From the NCBI GenBank assembly GCA_021325145.1, contig JAJPHR010000027.1:1-32892 (forward strand): a stretch of DNA of 32,892 nt, in the 5' to 3' direction. The first letter of the stretch is position 1; each line of letters starts with the position of its first letter. Of the stretch, positions 23,682-32,892 are shown piece by piece. The position numbers were made by a program, and so were the translations under genes. This stretch comes from Verrucomicrobiota bacterium. GTDB lineage: Bacteria > Verrucomicrobiota > Verrucomicrobiia > Limisphaerales > Pedosphaeraceae. The notes under the pieces are model-generated. The model worked only from the letters and a program-made list of their open reading frames with translations, was not told the DNA's origin and did no database searches.

Positions 23682-24653
23682 ATGAGCTTCTTCACCGAAA
23701 GAGAGTGGTGCGATTCAACCCTGAGCGGAGACACGTTCCGCCGCGACGTCTTGCATGGACTTTCCCAACCAGAGAAGAGCTTGCCATGCAAATACCTTTA
23801 CGACGAAACCGGGGCGCGGCTCTTTGAGTCCATTTGCGAGTTGGACGAGTATTACCCAACCCGCACCGAAATCGCGATCCTGCGTCAAAACATTCAGGAA
23901 ATCGCGTCCTTGCTGGGCCCGGCATGCCATCTCGTGGAACTGGGCAGTGGCAGTGGAATGAAGACGCGCCTGCTGCTCGATCATCTGGAACACCCCTCAA
24001 GATACGTCCCCGTCGATGTCGCGCGAACTCAACTGCTGGAGTCTTCCGCCCGCCTGACTCGCGACTACCCCGGCCTCGAGGTGCTGCCCGTTTGCGCTGA
24101 TTTTACCGCCAATTTTACTCTGCTTGATTCCGGCACGACTCAAGGCCGCACCACGGTCTTCTTCCCCGGCTCAACCATTGGCAACTTTGAACCCAGGGAG
24201 GCGGCAACGTTGCTCCGGCGCGTCGCTCGGATGTGCGGAACGGATGCGGCGTTTTTGATTGGAGTCGATTTGAAGAAGGATCCCGAACTGCTGCATCTTG
24301 CCTACAACGATTCTCGCGGCATCACCGCACAGTTTAACTTGAACATCCTTGCGCGCGCGAACCGGGAATTGGCGGCGGATTTCAGTCTTCCCCATTTCCG
24401 GCATCGCGCCTTCTACAACGAACGCGCCGGCCGGGTTGAAATGCACCTGGTCAGCCGGCAGAGCCAGGCGGTTCGGGTCGATGGGCGGGAGATAAGATTC
24501 AACCGCGCCGAGTCAATCCGGACCGAATACTCGTACAAATACAGCCCGAACGGCCTCCGTGAATTGGCAGCGCGCGCTGGTTTTGCCATTGCGGGCCGCT
24601 GGACGGATGAACGGCAATGGTTCGGCGTTTACTATCTTCTCCCCCGGACTTAA
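23682..24653 (+). CDS. egtD: Histidine N-alpha-methyltransferase EgtD
   Basis: This 323-residue SAM-dependent enzyme trimethylates histidine to hercynine, the substrate of EgtB. The family opening KYLYDETGARLFESICELDEYYPTR is clear from residue 37 (key residues Tyr40, Asp41 and the YYPTR at 57-61), and the SAM-binding loop ELGSGSGMKT is at 86-95. FFPGSTIGNFEP is the EgtD-specific histidine-pocket region, and the C-terminal SYKYS with AGRWTDERQWFGVYYL completes the family pattern. It starts 5 bases after egtB with no separate ribosome-binding site, so translation is probably coupled. The 3' end converges on the fucosidase gene with a 23-base gap and no visible terminator. Confidence 0.95.
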   Translation: MSFFTEREWCDSTLSGDTFRRDVLHGLSQPEKSLPCKYLYDETGARLFESICELDEYYPTRTEIAILRQNIQEIASLLGPACHLVELGSGSGMKTRLLLDHLEHPSRYVPVDVARTQLLESSARLTRDYPGLEVLPVCADFTANFTLLDSGTTQGRTTVFFPGSTIGNFEPREAATLLRRVARMCGTDAAFLIGVDLKKDPELLHLAYNDSRGITAQFNLNILARANRELAADFSLPHFRHRAFYNERAGRVEMHLVSRQSQAVRVDGREIRFNRAESIRTEYSYKYSPNGLRELAARAGFAIAGRWTDERQWFGVYYLLPRT

Positions 24654-24676
24654 ACGCCGCATCCCCGCCGCCACAT

Positions 24677-26449
24677 TCAGTTGTCCGTAACAACCGGTTC
24701 CAACCGAATCGCCTTCAGATTCATCGGCTGCCAGCCGTCCTTGACGGGATGGACCGAGAGCATGGTCTTGCCCGGGACGGCCAGTTCCATCACACCCAAG
24801 TTAACGCGAGTGAATGCGGTGTAGCTGCCGGTATTGGGCGCGGTGCAGCGCAGAGTCTGACCGCTGGCGAAGACTTCAAAGGAACCGCTGGCCAGGGACG
24901 CGATCTCGCCTGACACCTTGAATTTTCCGGGTTTCGCGAGCTTGAATTCCCAGTCGGCCCAATCGTCGGGAGTCGTCCAATAACCGATGTTGTCCAGTTG
25001 TCCGCCCGATTCATATTGCAGCGTCCCGCCATGCAGGCGCGCCTCGCTGGCGGGAAGTGCGACCATTCCACCGCTACTTTGCATGATAGTCATGGGTTCG
25101 ACCATGGGCGGCCCCTGGATGCGCAGCGCGATGGTTGAAGCAATCGCATCCGGAGCTGACCTGGGCAGAGTAATGGCGAGGCCATTTTCGCGATGCTCAG
25201 TCTTGAGCGCTTTTTGAGGGTCGGCTAGCAGGCTGGCTGATTTCGCCTCGTTCTGCAACCCGGGGACCAGAAGCTCGCCATCCGCCGGCCAATCAAAAAC
25301 GTGCAGATAGAGCGTGGTCGTGTCCGCGCCGGCTTTCTTCGTGCAACGCCCCCAAGCCAGCGGCCGGCTGAACGGGCTGGCCGTCGTGCCGTAAATCCCC
25401 TCCCCATTCGCCTTCAGCCAGCGGCCGACTTCCTTCAACCGCTCAACCGACGCTTCAGGAATCACTCCTTCACCGGTTGGACCGACGTTCAGCAGGTAGT
25501 TGCCGCCTTTGCTCGCACAATCGATCAGGTTGCGCACCAGCGTCGTTGTTGATTTCCAGTCGTGATCACTTTTCTTGAATCCCCAGGTGTTATTCAAAGT
25601 CATGCAGGTTTCCCAATCCACGCCCGCACCCAGGCCGTTGGCTGGAATCGTTTGCTCGGGAGTGGTATAATCGCCGTAGCGGCGCTGGCCGGGTTGGCGC
25701 GGTTGTCCGGTGCCGACGCGATCGTTGATGATGATGTTCGGCTGCAGGCCGCGCACATATTCGTACAGATCAGCGCCGCGTTCGTAAGTCCACGTATTCT
25801 CCCACTGGCCATCGAACCATAGCACAGCCACTGGACCATAGCCGGTGAGCAACTCTTTAAGTTGCCCTTTCATGTAAGCAACATAACGATCGAAATCCGG
25901 CGGCGCAGTGGCGATGTCGTTCCACGATTTGCGCGGGGCATAATCGGGATGATGCCAATCCATGATCGAATGATAGAAGCCAAGCTTCATCCCTTGCTCC
26001 TCGCAGGCGGCGGCAAGCTCCTTCAACGGGTCGCGCTCGAAGGGCGTTGATTTAAGACACCAATCCGTGAGCGAGGAACGGTACATGCCAAATCCTTCGT
26101 GATGCTTGGAGGTGATCACAATGTATTTCATGCCGGCATCCTTGGCGATCCGCACCCATTCGTGCGCGTCGAATTTTACCGGGTTGAACTGGGGTTCAAG
26201 TTTGGCGTATTGAGAGAGCGGGATTTGCATGTCGTTCATCATCCACTCGCCCGCGCCGGACGTAGGTTTCCCGTTCCATTCACCAGCCGCCTGGGAATAA
26301 AGCCCCCAATGGATGAACATCCCGAAGCGCGCGTCGCGCCACCAGTCCATGCGGGAATCGGTTTGTCCCGGCGGCTGTTGGCCGCCGGCATCGGCGAGCG
26401 CTGAGAAACATGTCACTAATGCAAGGCAGAGAGATAAGGCGGATTTCAT
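24677..26449 (-). CDS. Secreted GH29 alpha-L-fucosidase
   Basis: This 590-residue glycoside hydrolase should release L-fucose from glycans. A signal peptide (MKSALSLCLALVTCFSALAD) precedes the catalytic barrel. Family landmarks are WWRDARFGMFIHWGLYS from 36, SKHHEGFGMY from 114, GFYHSIMDWHHPDY from 157, and the nucleophile Asp213 in VLWFDGQWEN. The acid/base is not obvious from sequence, as is usual in GH29. The last 110 residues form a beta-rich domain with YWTTPDDWADWEFKL that is probably a carbohydrate-binding module. A gene for a triple-LamG secreted protein lies upstream on the same strand. Fucosylated plant, algal or microbial polymers are possible targets. Confidence 0.92.
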   Translation of the reverse strand: MKSALSLCLALVTCFSALADAGGQQPPGQTDSRMDWWRDARFGMFIHWGLYSQAAGEWNGKPTSGAGEWMMNDMQIPLSQYAKLEPQFNPVKFDAHEWVRIAKDAGMKYIVITSKHHEGFGMYRSSLTDWCLKSTPFERDPLKELAAACEEQGMKLGFYHSIMDWHHPDYAPRKSWNDIATAPPDFDRYVAYMKGQLKELLTGYGPVAVLWFDGQWENTWTYERGADLYEYVRGLQPNIIINDRVGTGQPRQPGQRRYGDYTTPEQTIPANGLGAGVDWETCMTLNNTWGFKKSDHDWKSTTTLVRNLIDCASKGGNYLLNVGPTGEGVIPEASVERLKEVGRWLKANGEGIYGTTASPFSRPLAWGRCTKKAGADTTTLYLHVFDWPADGELLVPGLQNEAKSASLLADPQKALKTEHRENGLAITLPRSAPDAIASTIALRIQGPPMVEPMTIMQSSGGMVALPASEARLHGGTLQYESGGQLDNIGYWTTPDDWADWEFKLAKPGKFKVSGEIASLASGSFEVFASGQTLRCTAPNTGSYTAFTRVNLGVMELAVPGKTMLSVHPVKDGWQPMNLKAIRLEPVVTDN

Positions 26450-26551
26450 GAATGCTTATATTGCAGTGGCGGCTAACTATGTCGAGTTCCCAACTCCCGA
26501 GGAAAGGAACCTGGAATCATGATCTCCTTCTCACCAGGACTCCCGGCACGC

Positions 26552-26579
26552 AGCGAGGCCGGCTTGCACCGGCCTCGCT
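26552..26579 (-). terminator. GC-rich hairpin after the LamG gene
   Basis: AGCGAGGCCGG pairs perfectly with CCGGCCTCGCT (11 bp) around a 6-base loop, about 30 bases after the LamG stop and 100 bases before the fucosidase start. There is no T-run, so it may slow transcription or protect the LamG transcript rather than end it fully. Confidence 0.5.
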
Positions 26580-26608
26580 TGATACCTGATTTGGCTCCCG
26601 GCATGCGA

Positions 26609-29077
26609 TCAAAACTTCAGCCGATAGAATTTTTTGGTTGGACCAGCCGGCGGGGTGTAAGGCGAAACGGCCCCGAGGACATCAGTATATGGCCCGGTGA
26701 CATTAATAGCTTCCTGCAACGTTCCCATCGACCATGTGAGCGTCCCGGTCGTGCCCGAGGAAACGATGGCCAGCGGACTAGTGCCGGCAAGGCCTGCCGA
26801 ATAATGCACCGCAACCCGATTGCTGCTCAGCGCGTAGTTGTAAATGGCCACTTCATCGATACCGCCGGTGAACTGGCGGTCCTGGCCGCTGGTTGGGAAG
26901 CCGGGGCCGTTTTTCCACCGGCCGCGCGCGCCGATGGCCCAATTGGCGTTGTTGACTGGCAGCGAGCCCGTGCCGTCAGCCGCAGAGGCGGCCAGCACAC
27001 CATTGCGATAAAGATTCCAATTCGAGCCGTCGTAAGTTCCCACCAGATGCACCCAGTTGCCGTTGCCGACGTCCCCCGCCGGCGCGCTGGCCGAGGTGCC
27101 ATGCCCACTGATTCCATCCCAGGAGCCGACTTCATACGAATCATTGCCGTCCAGACGCATCATCATTTCCGCGTTGCCCGTATCATTAACTCCGTGTGCG
27201 ATAATGTCTCCGAACGAACCGGGGAGAGCGTCCGGACGAATCCAGGCCTCAAGCGTAATGGCGCCGGAGAAATTCAACACCGCGGGGTTTTCGAGTTCGA
27301 TATAGCTGTTTAGGCCGTTGAAATAGGTGCCGAGATTGGTGGGTTCAAAACCCGCAAATGCCGGCGGCTGCGGGCCGGCCAGGATATTTGTCGTGTTCAC
27401 ATAGGTGGCGTTGAGCACGGCTCCGGCGCTGCCGGAATTCGCGACTATGTTTTTGGCGGGCTCGTCCAATCGCAGGTATTCCGCCGGGCCATCCGAAAGG
27501 ACGAGCGAACTATAGGAAACACCCCGTGAGGAATTGATTCCATTCTGATAATGCGCGAGAATCCTGGTGGACGATAATGCGTTTGTGTAAAAGGCAAATT
27601 CGTCAATGTCGCCCACGAACGGATTCTGCGAAGCGTCTGAATAGCCGCCGATAGACATCGGGAAGGAAGGATTCGGCACATACCCGCTGACACCCGTGGA
27701 CTGCGCCACCTGCGCCCCATTTACATAAAGCGTGGCAGTGGCGGCGACCGCATTATAAACCGCCACCAAATGGCACCATTGGCCCACGGTGTAGGTGCCG
27801 CCCACGGCATCCCCCACCCTGCCACCGCTGGCGTTGTTCATGTAAAACTCCCAACCCTTCTGGCCAGACCCCGCGGCGGATGCCCGTTGATAAAAGTCCC
27901 AGCCATAGTTTTCAGTGCTGGCCTCGCAATTAAAGAGCGGACACTGAGCGTTGCCGGCGCCTTCTTCGGTCGGCCGCAGCCAGGCCTCGATCGTGAACGA
28001 ACCGTTGGGATTCAAGGCTGCATTGTAAGGAATAACCGTGGGCACTCCGCCATCGTCCGAATTGGTATCAATGGCGCTATACGTCATCGCGGTGTCGGGG
28101 TCGCCTATGATTGCTCCCGCTGCCCGGTGACGGGCGCCGGGAAAGTGCAGCCCATCTGTGGCTGCGCCCAAGCTGCCGCTGTTCACCGCCGTATCGACTG
28201 CCGGACTCGCCTCGTCCAGCCGCAGGTATTCAATCGCTCCATCGCCCAGCACCACTGAACTGTAGGGCGTTGCGGGTGCCGCGTTGGTACCGTTGCTGTA
28301 GTGGTTCGCGATCTGCACGGCGCTTAGAGCGTTGGTGTAAAAAGCCACTTCGTCGATCGAACCCGTGAAAGGGTTATCGCCCGGATTGTCGCCTCCATAA
28401 GCGCCAATTGAGAATGGATTGTCGGTGTTGGCCACATAACCCGCCGTCTGTGAACCGGCTGGGGCGCCGTTCACGTAGAGCGTTGCCGTCGTGCCGTTCC
28501 ACACGGCCGCCAAATGCGTCCACTGTCCCACCGTATAAGGTCCGCCGGTGATGTCAACCGACTGCGAACTGCCGTTTTGGTTATACATGCGGAAGTTGAA
28601 CCCGGTGCCGGAGGAGCGTTGGAAGAACGCCCAGCCCTGGCGATTGCCTTGCGAGTGGCGGTTCCAGAGCGGAGCCTGGGCGTTGCCCAAGCCATCGATG
28701 GTTGGCAGAACCCAGCCTTCCACCGTGAAAGGGTGCGAAGCGGGCGGGTTCAAGGCGGGATTGTAAGGCACAATGGTCCTGACTCCGGTGCCATCGTAAG
28801 CAGCGGCGGCATTCGGACTCGCCACCAACGCACCCGGCACACGATGCGTGGCGCCAATGTAGAGGCCATTGCCGCTTGCGCCGAGACTGCCGCCGTTGGT
28901 GGCGACGTCGGGCAGCGTCGTATCGTTTAAACGATAGTAGGCCAGCGGCCCATCGCGAAGCACCTCGGAGTGGTAATCAGCCCGGGCGCTAAAAGCGAGT
29001 GTTACGAGCATTGCCGCAGCCGCAGCGCAAGCCGGGAGCCGCGCAACCCTGGATCGTTGAATTTTATTGGTGTGCAT
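26609..29077 (-). CDS. Secreted protein with three tandem LamG domains
   Basis: This 822-residue exported protein has a signal peptide ending near SARA-D (residue 33). It then carries three LamG/concanavalin-like domains of about 245 residues, beginning near residues 35, 271 and 521. Each domain opens with a variant of [18 protein letters not shown] and closes with [12 protein letters not shown] and an HY pair, so they are internal duplicates. The last 55 residues form a separate small module ending [11 protein letters not shown], an aromatic C-terminal tail that may be a sorting or anchoring signal. LamG domains bind sugars or peptides; no catalytic motif is visible. It precedes the GH29 fucosidase on the same strand, which suggests capture or presentation of a glycan. 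Confidence 0.88.
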   Translation of the reverse strand: MHTNKIQRSRVARLPACAAAAAMLVTLAFSARADYHSEVLRDGPLAYYRLNDTTLPDVATNGGSLGASGNGLYIGATHRVPGALVASPNAAAAYDGTGVRTIVPYNPALNPPASHPFTVEGWVLPTIDGLGNAQAPLWNRHSQGNRQGWAFFQRSSGTGFNFRMYNQNGSSQSVDITGGPYTVGQWTHLAAVWNGTTATLYVNGAPAGSQTAGYVANTDNPFSIGAYGGDNPGDNPFTGSIDEVAFYTNALSAVQIANHYSNGTNAAPATPYSSVVLGDGAIEYLRLDEASPAVDTAVNSGSLGAATDGLHFPGARHRAAGAIIGDPDTAMTYSAIDTNSDDGGVPTVIPYNAALNPNGSFTIEAWLRPTEEGAGNAQCPLFNCEASTENYGWDFYQRASAAGSGQKGWEFYMNNASGGRVGDAVGGTYTVGQWCHLVAVYNAVAATATLYVNGAQVAQSTGVSGYVPNPSFPMSIGGYSDASQNPFVGDIDEFAFYTNALSSTRILAHYQNGINSSRGVSYSSLVLSDGPAEYLRLDEPAKNIVANSGSAGAVLNATYVNTTNILAGPQPPAFAGFEPTNLGTYFNGLNSYIELENPAVLNFSGAITLEAWIRPDALPGSFGDIIAHGVNDTGNAEMMMRLDGNDSYEVGSWDGISGHGTSASAPAGDVGNGNWVHLVGTYDGSNWNLYRNGVLAASAADGTGSLPVNNANWAIGARGRWKNGPGFPTSGQDRQFTGGIDEVAIYNYALSSNRVAVHYSAGLAGTSPLAIVSSGTTGTLTWSMGTLQEAINVTGPYTDVLGAVSPYTPPAGPTKKFYRLKF

Positions 29078-29251
29078 AAGCAGGCAGGTTGGTTGTCATT
29101 GAATACGGTTGGTCAAACCGGAGGCATCGTAGCAGCTACCCCACCGGCTCGTCTTGTCCGCTCTTTGATAGACAAGCCGCTGAGAAAGCAAAGCGCGACG
29201 TTGCCATTGAAAACGCTCGCCGATTCAGCCGCCAACTGCTATGTTGCCGCC

Positions 29252-30469
29252 ATGAGCGTGATTGCCAGTTCGAGTGTGCCGGACGTTCAGGGGCATTTTG
29301 GCCCCTATGGGGGCCGTTTTGTGCCGGAAACCCTGATGCATCCGTTGCAGGAGTTGGAGGCGGAATATTTTCGAGCCCAGCAGGACCCGGAATTTCAGCG
29401 GGAACTGCAATATTACCTGCGGGAGTTTTGCGGGCGGCCAACCCCTCTTTATTTCGCCGAGCGCCTGACACGGGACTTGGGCGGCGCAAAGATTTATCTC
29501 AAGCGCGAGGACCTGCTGCACACGGGCGCGCACAAGATCAACAATGCCATGGGCCAGATTCTGCTGGCCAAACGTATGGGCAAGACGCGCATCATCGCCG
29601 AAACGGGCGCGGGCCAGCATGGCGTCGCCACTGCCACGGTCAGCGCGATGTTCGGGCTGAAATGCGTGATTTACATGGGCCAGGTGGATTGCGAACGGCA
29701 GGCTCTGAATGTGTTTCGGATGAAAATGCTGGGTGCCGAGGTCGTGCCCGTTACTGCCGGCCAAAAAACGTTGAAGGAAGCGGTGAACGAAGCCATGCGT
29801 GATTGGGTCACCAATGTTCGCAGCACACACTATATCCTCGGCACGGCTTACGGGGCGCATCCGTATCCGGTGATGGTGCGCAATTTCCAGCGTGTCATCG
29901 GCGACGAAGCGCGCCGTCAGATTCTTGAACAGGAAGAGCGGTTGCCCGATTTGCTCATCGCCTGCGTCGGCGGCGGTTCCAATGCCATCGGACTGTTTTA
30001 TCCTTTCCTCGAAGACGAATCGGTCAAAATGGTGGGCGTGGAAGCGGGCGGCTTGGGCATCGAACCGGAGAAACACGCGGCGCGCTTTCAAGGCGGCTCA
30101 CTCGGAGTCTTGCAGGGAACGCGCTCGTACGTCCTCCAGGATGAAAACGGGCAAATTCAGCTCACTCACAGCGTCTCCGCGGGTTTGGATTATGCGGCCG
30201 TTGGCCCCGAACACGCCTGGCTGCGCGACCAAAGCCGCGTCGAATACACCTACGCCACCGACGACAAGGCCCTGCAAGCGTTTCTGAAGTTGGCACGGCT
30301 CGAAGGCATTATTCCCGCGCTCGAATCGGCCCACGCGATTGCCGAAGTCATTGAGCGTGCTCCGCAGATGAGCAAGGACACCCTCATTATCGTGAATCTC
30401 TCCGGGCGCGGTGACAAGGACGTGGCGCAGGCGGCGGACAAGCTGGGCATCCAGATGCCGGCGATGTAA
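29252..30469 (+). CDS. trpB: Tryptophan synthase beta chain
   Basis: This 405-residue PLP enzyme condenses indole with serine to make tryptophan. The PLP Schiff-base lysine is Lys95 in [13 protein letters not shown], preceded by KREDLLHTG, and the phosphate-binding GGGSNAIG loop is clear. [15 protein letters not shown] near the N-terminus marks the standard TrpB1 form that partners TrpA. I chose the ATG at 29252 because homology begins at [12 protein letters not shown]; the open frame runs 94 codons upstream but is not TrpB-like. No trpA or other trp gene is adjacent, so the partner is elsewhere. It is divergent from the LamG gene. Confidence 0.97.
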   Translation: MSVIASSSVPDVQGHFGPYGGRFVPETLMHPLQELEAEYFRAQQDPEFQRELQYYLREFCGRPTPLYFAERLTRDLGGAKIYLKREDLLHTGAHKINNAMGQILLAKRMGKTRIIAETGAGQHGVATATVSAMFGLKCVIYMGQVDCERQALNVFRMKMLGAEVVPVTAGQKTLKEAVNEAMRDWVTNVRSTHYILGTAYGAHPYPVMVRNFQRVIGDEARRQILEQEERLPDLLIACVGGGSNAIGLFYPFLEDESVKMVGVEAGGLGIEPEKHAARFQGGSLGVLQGTRSYVLQDENGQIQLTHSVSAGLDYAAVGPEHAWLRDQSRVEYTYATDDKALQAFLKLARLEGIIPALESAHAIAEVIERAPQMSKDTLIIVNLSGRGDKDVAQAADKLGIQMPAM

Positions 30470-30575
30470 AATTGCAATCGCCTTATGTCGTGAGGTCAGC
30501 TATCGGGCCCTGTCAATTTTGCTTTGCCAAAAAAGGTTCGCCTGCCCGTAAAACTTTCCCCATAGTCTGACCCGC

Positions 30576-31457
30576 ATGAAATCGATGACGGGTTATGGGC
30601 GCGGCGAATGCTCCCAGCACGGCTTCAAAATCACCGTTGAGCTCAGCTCGGTAAACCGCAAGCAGAGCGAAATCTCGGTGGCGCTGCCCCGTGAACTGGA
30701 GGTGCTCGAAGCCCAGATTCGAGATGTCATCAATCGCTCGATCGCGCGCGGGCGGCTGACCGCGCGGGTCACTCTGCACGCGGCTGAAGGCCAGACGTCC
30801 GCCCGCGTACGCCTCAACGCGCCGCTGGCCCGGGCGTATGTGCGCGAATTGAACCGCCTGGCGAAGGAACTCAAACTGGCCGGACCGATCACGCTGGATT
30901 TGCTGGCCCGCGCGCCGGGAGTATTTGAAACGGACGAGGAGCTGGCCGACGCCGAGGATTTTTGGCCCGCCGTGGAGAAGGCGCTGGCCCAGGCCCTGGG
31001 CACGCTGCTCAAGATGCGCGAACGCGAAGGCGCTCACCTCGCGCGCGACCTGTCCACCCGCGTCGCGATCATGCGCAAATCCTCCGCAGAGATTCAAAAG
31101 CACGCGCCTCAAGTTCAGAAACGCTACCGCGAACAACTCCTGCAGCGCCTCAAGACCGCCGGACTGGAAGCGCCCGTCGCGGACGACGAGCGGTTGATCA
31201 AGGAAATCGTCTATTTCGCCGACCGCTCGGACATCACCGAGGAATTGACCCGGTTGCAAAGCCATTTTCAACAGTTCGACGACTGCCTCGGCTCCCGCGA
31301 ACCGGTCGGCCGCACGCTCGACTTTCTCGCGCAGGAAATGAACCGCGAGATCAACACCGTCGGTTCCAAGGCCAACGACAGCCGCATCTCCCGCGCCGTG
31401 GTGACGTTGAAAGCCGAACTGGAAAAGTTCCGGGAACAGGCGCAGAACGTGGAATAA
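30576..31457 (+). CDS. yicC: YicC family protein (putative endoribonuclease)
   Basis: This 293-residue protein is a full-length YicC homologue. The N-terminal YicC domain opens with MKSMTGYGRGE, and the C-terminal DUF1732 region has RLIKEIVYFADRSDITEEL and the highly conserved VGRTLDFLAQEMNREINTV with a SKAND motif. Family members have been linked to stationary-phase RNA turnover. The stop overlaps the gmk start by one base (TAATG), a pairing seen in many bacteria, so the two are co-translated. The gap from trpB is 106 bases with no clear terminator. Confidence 0.93.
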   Translation: MKSMTGYGRGECSQHGFKITVELSSVNRKQSEISVALPRELEVLEAQIRDVINRSIARGRLTARVTLHAAEGQTSARVRLNAPLARAYVRELNRLAKELKLAGPITLDLLARAPGVFETDEELADAEDFWPAVEKALAQALGTLLKMREREGAHLARDLSTRVAIMRKSSAEIQKHAPQVQKRYREQLLQRLKTAGLEAPVADDERLIKEIVYFADRSDITEELTRLQSHFQQFDDCLGSREPVGRTLDFLAQEMNREINTVGSKANDSRISRAVVTLKAELEKFREQAQNVE

Positions 31458-32086
31458 TGGCCGAAACGAATCCCAATCCCAATCCTCTGCTGATCGTCAT
31501 CTCCGCTCCTTCGGGCGGCGGCAAGACGACGCTCGTTAAGGAATTGCTCGCCGCCAGCAACTCGATGACCCGCGCGGTCACCTGCACCACGCGCGCGCCA
31601 CGCCCGGGCGAAAAGGATGGCGTGGATTATTATTTCCTGGACGCGGGCTCCTTCCTGAAACGGGTGCAGGCGGGCAACTTTCTGGAGCACGCCACCGTCT
31701 TTGGCGACAGCTACGGCACACTCAAGTCGGAAGTCCTGGGCAAACTGCGCCAGGGCAAGGACGTGCTCCTGAACGTGGATGTCCAGGGAGCCGCAACCAT
31801 CCGCGCGCAGGCCGAAACCGACCCCAAATTGAAGCAGGCGCTCCTCCAGGTTTTTCTCACCCCGCCCACGCTCGAAATCCTTCGTCAGCGATTGGAAAAG
31901 CGCGGCACCGACTCGCCCGCCGTGATTCAAAAGCGCCTGGGCGTGGCGCGCCAGGAAATCGCGCAATGGAAGAATTTTGATTATCTCATCATCAGCACCA
32001 CCATCGCGGAGGATTTGCGGCGAATGCAGGCCATCTTGGACGCGGAAAAGATGCGGACCTGCCGCGCGCAGGCGCCGGAACCGTAA
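31457..32086 (+). CDS. gmk: Guanylate kinase
   Basis: This 209-residue enzyme phosphorylates GMP to GDP. The P-loop APSGGGKT is at residues 17-24, followed by the GMP-binding region TCTTRAPRPGEKDGVDYYF, and the LNVDVQGA motif gives the Walker B-like segment. I chose the ATG at 31457, which overlaps the yicC stop; the frame extends upstream only as a shadow of yicC. The usual downstream rpoZ gene is not visible; non-coding repeat-rich DNA follows. Confidence 0.96.
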   Translation: MAETNPNPNPLLIVISAPSGGGKTTLVKELLAASNSMTRAVTCTTRAPRPGEKDGVDYYFLDAGSFLKRVQAGNFLEHATVFGDSYGTLKSEVLGKLRQGKDVLLNVDVQGAATIRAQAETDPKLKQALLQVFLTPPTLEILRQRLEKRGTDSPAVIQKRLGVARQEIAQWKNFDYLIISTTIAEDLRRMQAILDAEKMRTCRAQAPEP

Positions 32087-32233
32087 AGCCAGCCTGAGAC
32101 AAGCCCCTTGACACCTTCCGGCTAAGAGTCTGGAGCAAAACAGGTTTGTTCTGCTTTGTTTTACCTTGTTTTGCATCCCGGCACATCCGGCGGCTTTCCT
32201 GCCCCCTTCACTGATTCAGTAATTCATGCCTCA

Positions 32234-32420
32234 CCCCTGCTTCCCCCCTTGGACCCGTGACAGCGTGACAACCCAACAAAGACGGGCCTTTTATGAATTG
32301 CCACCCGTGACACGACCCGTGACAATTTCGGCCGACCCGTGACAAACAGCGACTCCAAAACCCTTGTCCCTCATTTTATCCCCCGATGGTGGAGCTTTGG
32401 CATTCTTTGAGCATTGGCCA
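32234..32420 (-). repeat. ~0.2-kb dispersed non-coding repeat, copy 2 (inverted)
   Basis: This is the reverse-complement copy of 15441-15642, lacking a 14-base internal segment. It keeps all four TGTCACGGGT units. Matching stops abruptly at both ends, which defines the element's boundaries. It lies about 150 bases after gmk. Confidence 0.88.
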
Positions 32421-32493
32421 AATCATGGTCACATTTAAGAGCCTATCTCGGTATGGCGCGCTAGCCGAGCCGTAGCTTCCGAGCGAAGGACGG

Positions 32494-32531
32494 TCACTCC
32501 GTGCGCGCCGACGGCGGGCAGAGGACTTGCC
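32494..32531 (+). repeat. 38-bp dispersed repeat, copy B
   Basis: It matches 5829-5866 at 36 of 38 positions. In this copy the 3' part can fold: GGCGGGCA pairs perfectly with TGCCCGCC around GAGGACT. In copy A that stem is broken by substitutions, so copy B looks less decayed. Confidence 0.7.
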
Positions 32532-32707
32532 CGCCCTACCGGGACAGGTTCCAAGGCTGAACCTGCAATGTGATGGCCCGGGGTCGGAGCGTGGTGCAGG
32601 CCCAGGGCAACAAACCCGATTCATTCCCAGGCCTGAAAAGCCGCTCCTGATCCTCGGCTACCTGCGCCGCATCGCCATCGCCGTCGAGCGGCTCGCGAAA
32701 AAGTAAC

Positions 32708-32770
32708 GGGAAGGGACAGGATGACAGGATGAAAAAGCAACGCTTCCATCCTGTCATCCTGTCCTTTCCC
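32708..32770. repeat. 24-bp near-perfect inverted repeat with internal duplication
   Basis: Arms 32708-32731 and 32747-32770 pair at 23 of 24 positions; the exception can form a G-U pair in RNA. Each arm contains ACAGGATG twice in tandem. The 15-base loop begins with an A-run. It lies between two near-identical 24-base sequences. It could be a palindromic dispersed element or a bidirectional transcription end. Confidence 0.75.
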
Positions 32771-32892
32771 GGCTGCGCAGGCGGCGCAGCGGAAGTTCAC
32801 CCGCCTGACCACCAATACCAAAGACTTTCAAGACATTCCAAATCTGCGCCTGATGTCCGTGAAAATTTCATCGCCGTCGAGCGCCTCGCGAA

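Larger units (their letters stand above)
32087..32892. other. Non-coding, repeat-rich end of window
   Basis: No gene could be supported in these 806 bases. From left to right it holds: a weak T-rich hairpin (GCAAAACAGG with CCTTGTTTTGC, 32135-32174) that may end the gmk transcript; copy 2 of the dispersed repeat; a 38-base repeat with a perfect 8-bp stem (32513-32520 with 32528-32535); a 24-base hairpin at 32708-32770; and a smaller one, GCTGCGC with GCGCAGC, near 32772. A 24-base sequence at 32676-32699 recurs at 32869-32892 with one change. A gene could begin beyond the window's end. Confidence 0.55.

Noticed and set aside
26519..27313. 264-residue plus-strand open frame opposite the LamG gene
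   Set aside because: It is a shadow of the third LamG domain and C-terminal module and has no recognisable motif.

Overview
The window looks like chromosomal DNA of a soil or sediment Verrucomicrobiota, probably of the Pedosphaera/Limisphaerales kind. This is inferred from gene content and has not been tested by phylogeny. The supporting points are a GC-rich genome with many small dispersed non-coding repeats, a Sec-exported RHS giant with a YD-repeat shell, a secreted triple-LamG protein ending in an aromatic tail, a GH29 fucosidase, HpnD/HpnK squalene-hopanoid genes, an archaeal-type phosphoglycerate mutase and a yicC-gmk pair. No tRNA, rRNA, CRISPR array, transposase or integrase was seen.

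Layout. 55-2083 (+): lipoprotein-release ABC transporter, lolC-lolD. 2162-3486 (-): coupled glycosyltransferase and FMN reductase. 3688-6919 (+): archaeal-type phosphoglycerate mutase, a DEDDy exonuclease and a manganese catalase, separated by gaps holding a long hairpin and dispersed repeats. 7050-8331: divergent DUF2127 membrane protein and an HpnG-like nucleosidase. 8558-15044 (-): an accessory cassette made of an AraC-type regulator, a pair of 17-bp direct repeats that look like an AraC operator, a 1850-residue RHS protein (signal peptide, TPR, C39 peptidase, Gly/Pro linker, RHS shell, 91-residue tip) and, right behind the tip, a free-standing IF-3 N-terminal domain protein. The tip and the IF-3-like gene are clearly AT-richer than the RHS body. 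15741-22083 (-): a tight seven-gene operon of coaC, a membrane histidine kinase, an NtrC-type regulator, a His-rich membrane protein, hpnD, hpnK and a DMT-type transporter. 22345-24653 (+): egtB-egtD for ergothioneine, behind a structured leader with two mutually exclusive helices. 24677-29077 (-): secreted GH29 fucosidase and triple-LamG protein. 29252-32086 (+): trpB, yicC, gmk. The last 0.8 kb is non-coding and repeat-rich.

How the genes work together. Three themes recur. The first is envelope lipids and lipoproteins: LolCD, polyprenol-phosphate sugar transfer, and presqualene/hopanoid genes under an embedded two-component system. The second is oxidative defence: manganese catalase and ergothioneine. 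The third is surface and glycan biology: RHS, LamG and fucosidase. The RHS cassette lies between the HpnG-like gene and the hpnD/hpnK operon, as if inserted between two convergent parts of a hopanoid locus.

The best candidates for something undescribed are the RHS tip plus IF-3 N-domain partner, the C39 peptidase fused to a Gly/Pro-linked RHS shell, the AraC-type direct repeats in front of it, the switch-like egtB leader, and a ~0.2-kb non-coding repeat present in two inverted copies 17 kb apart.
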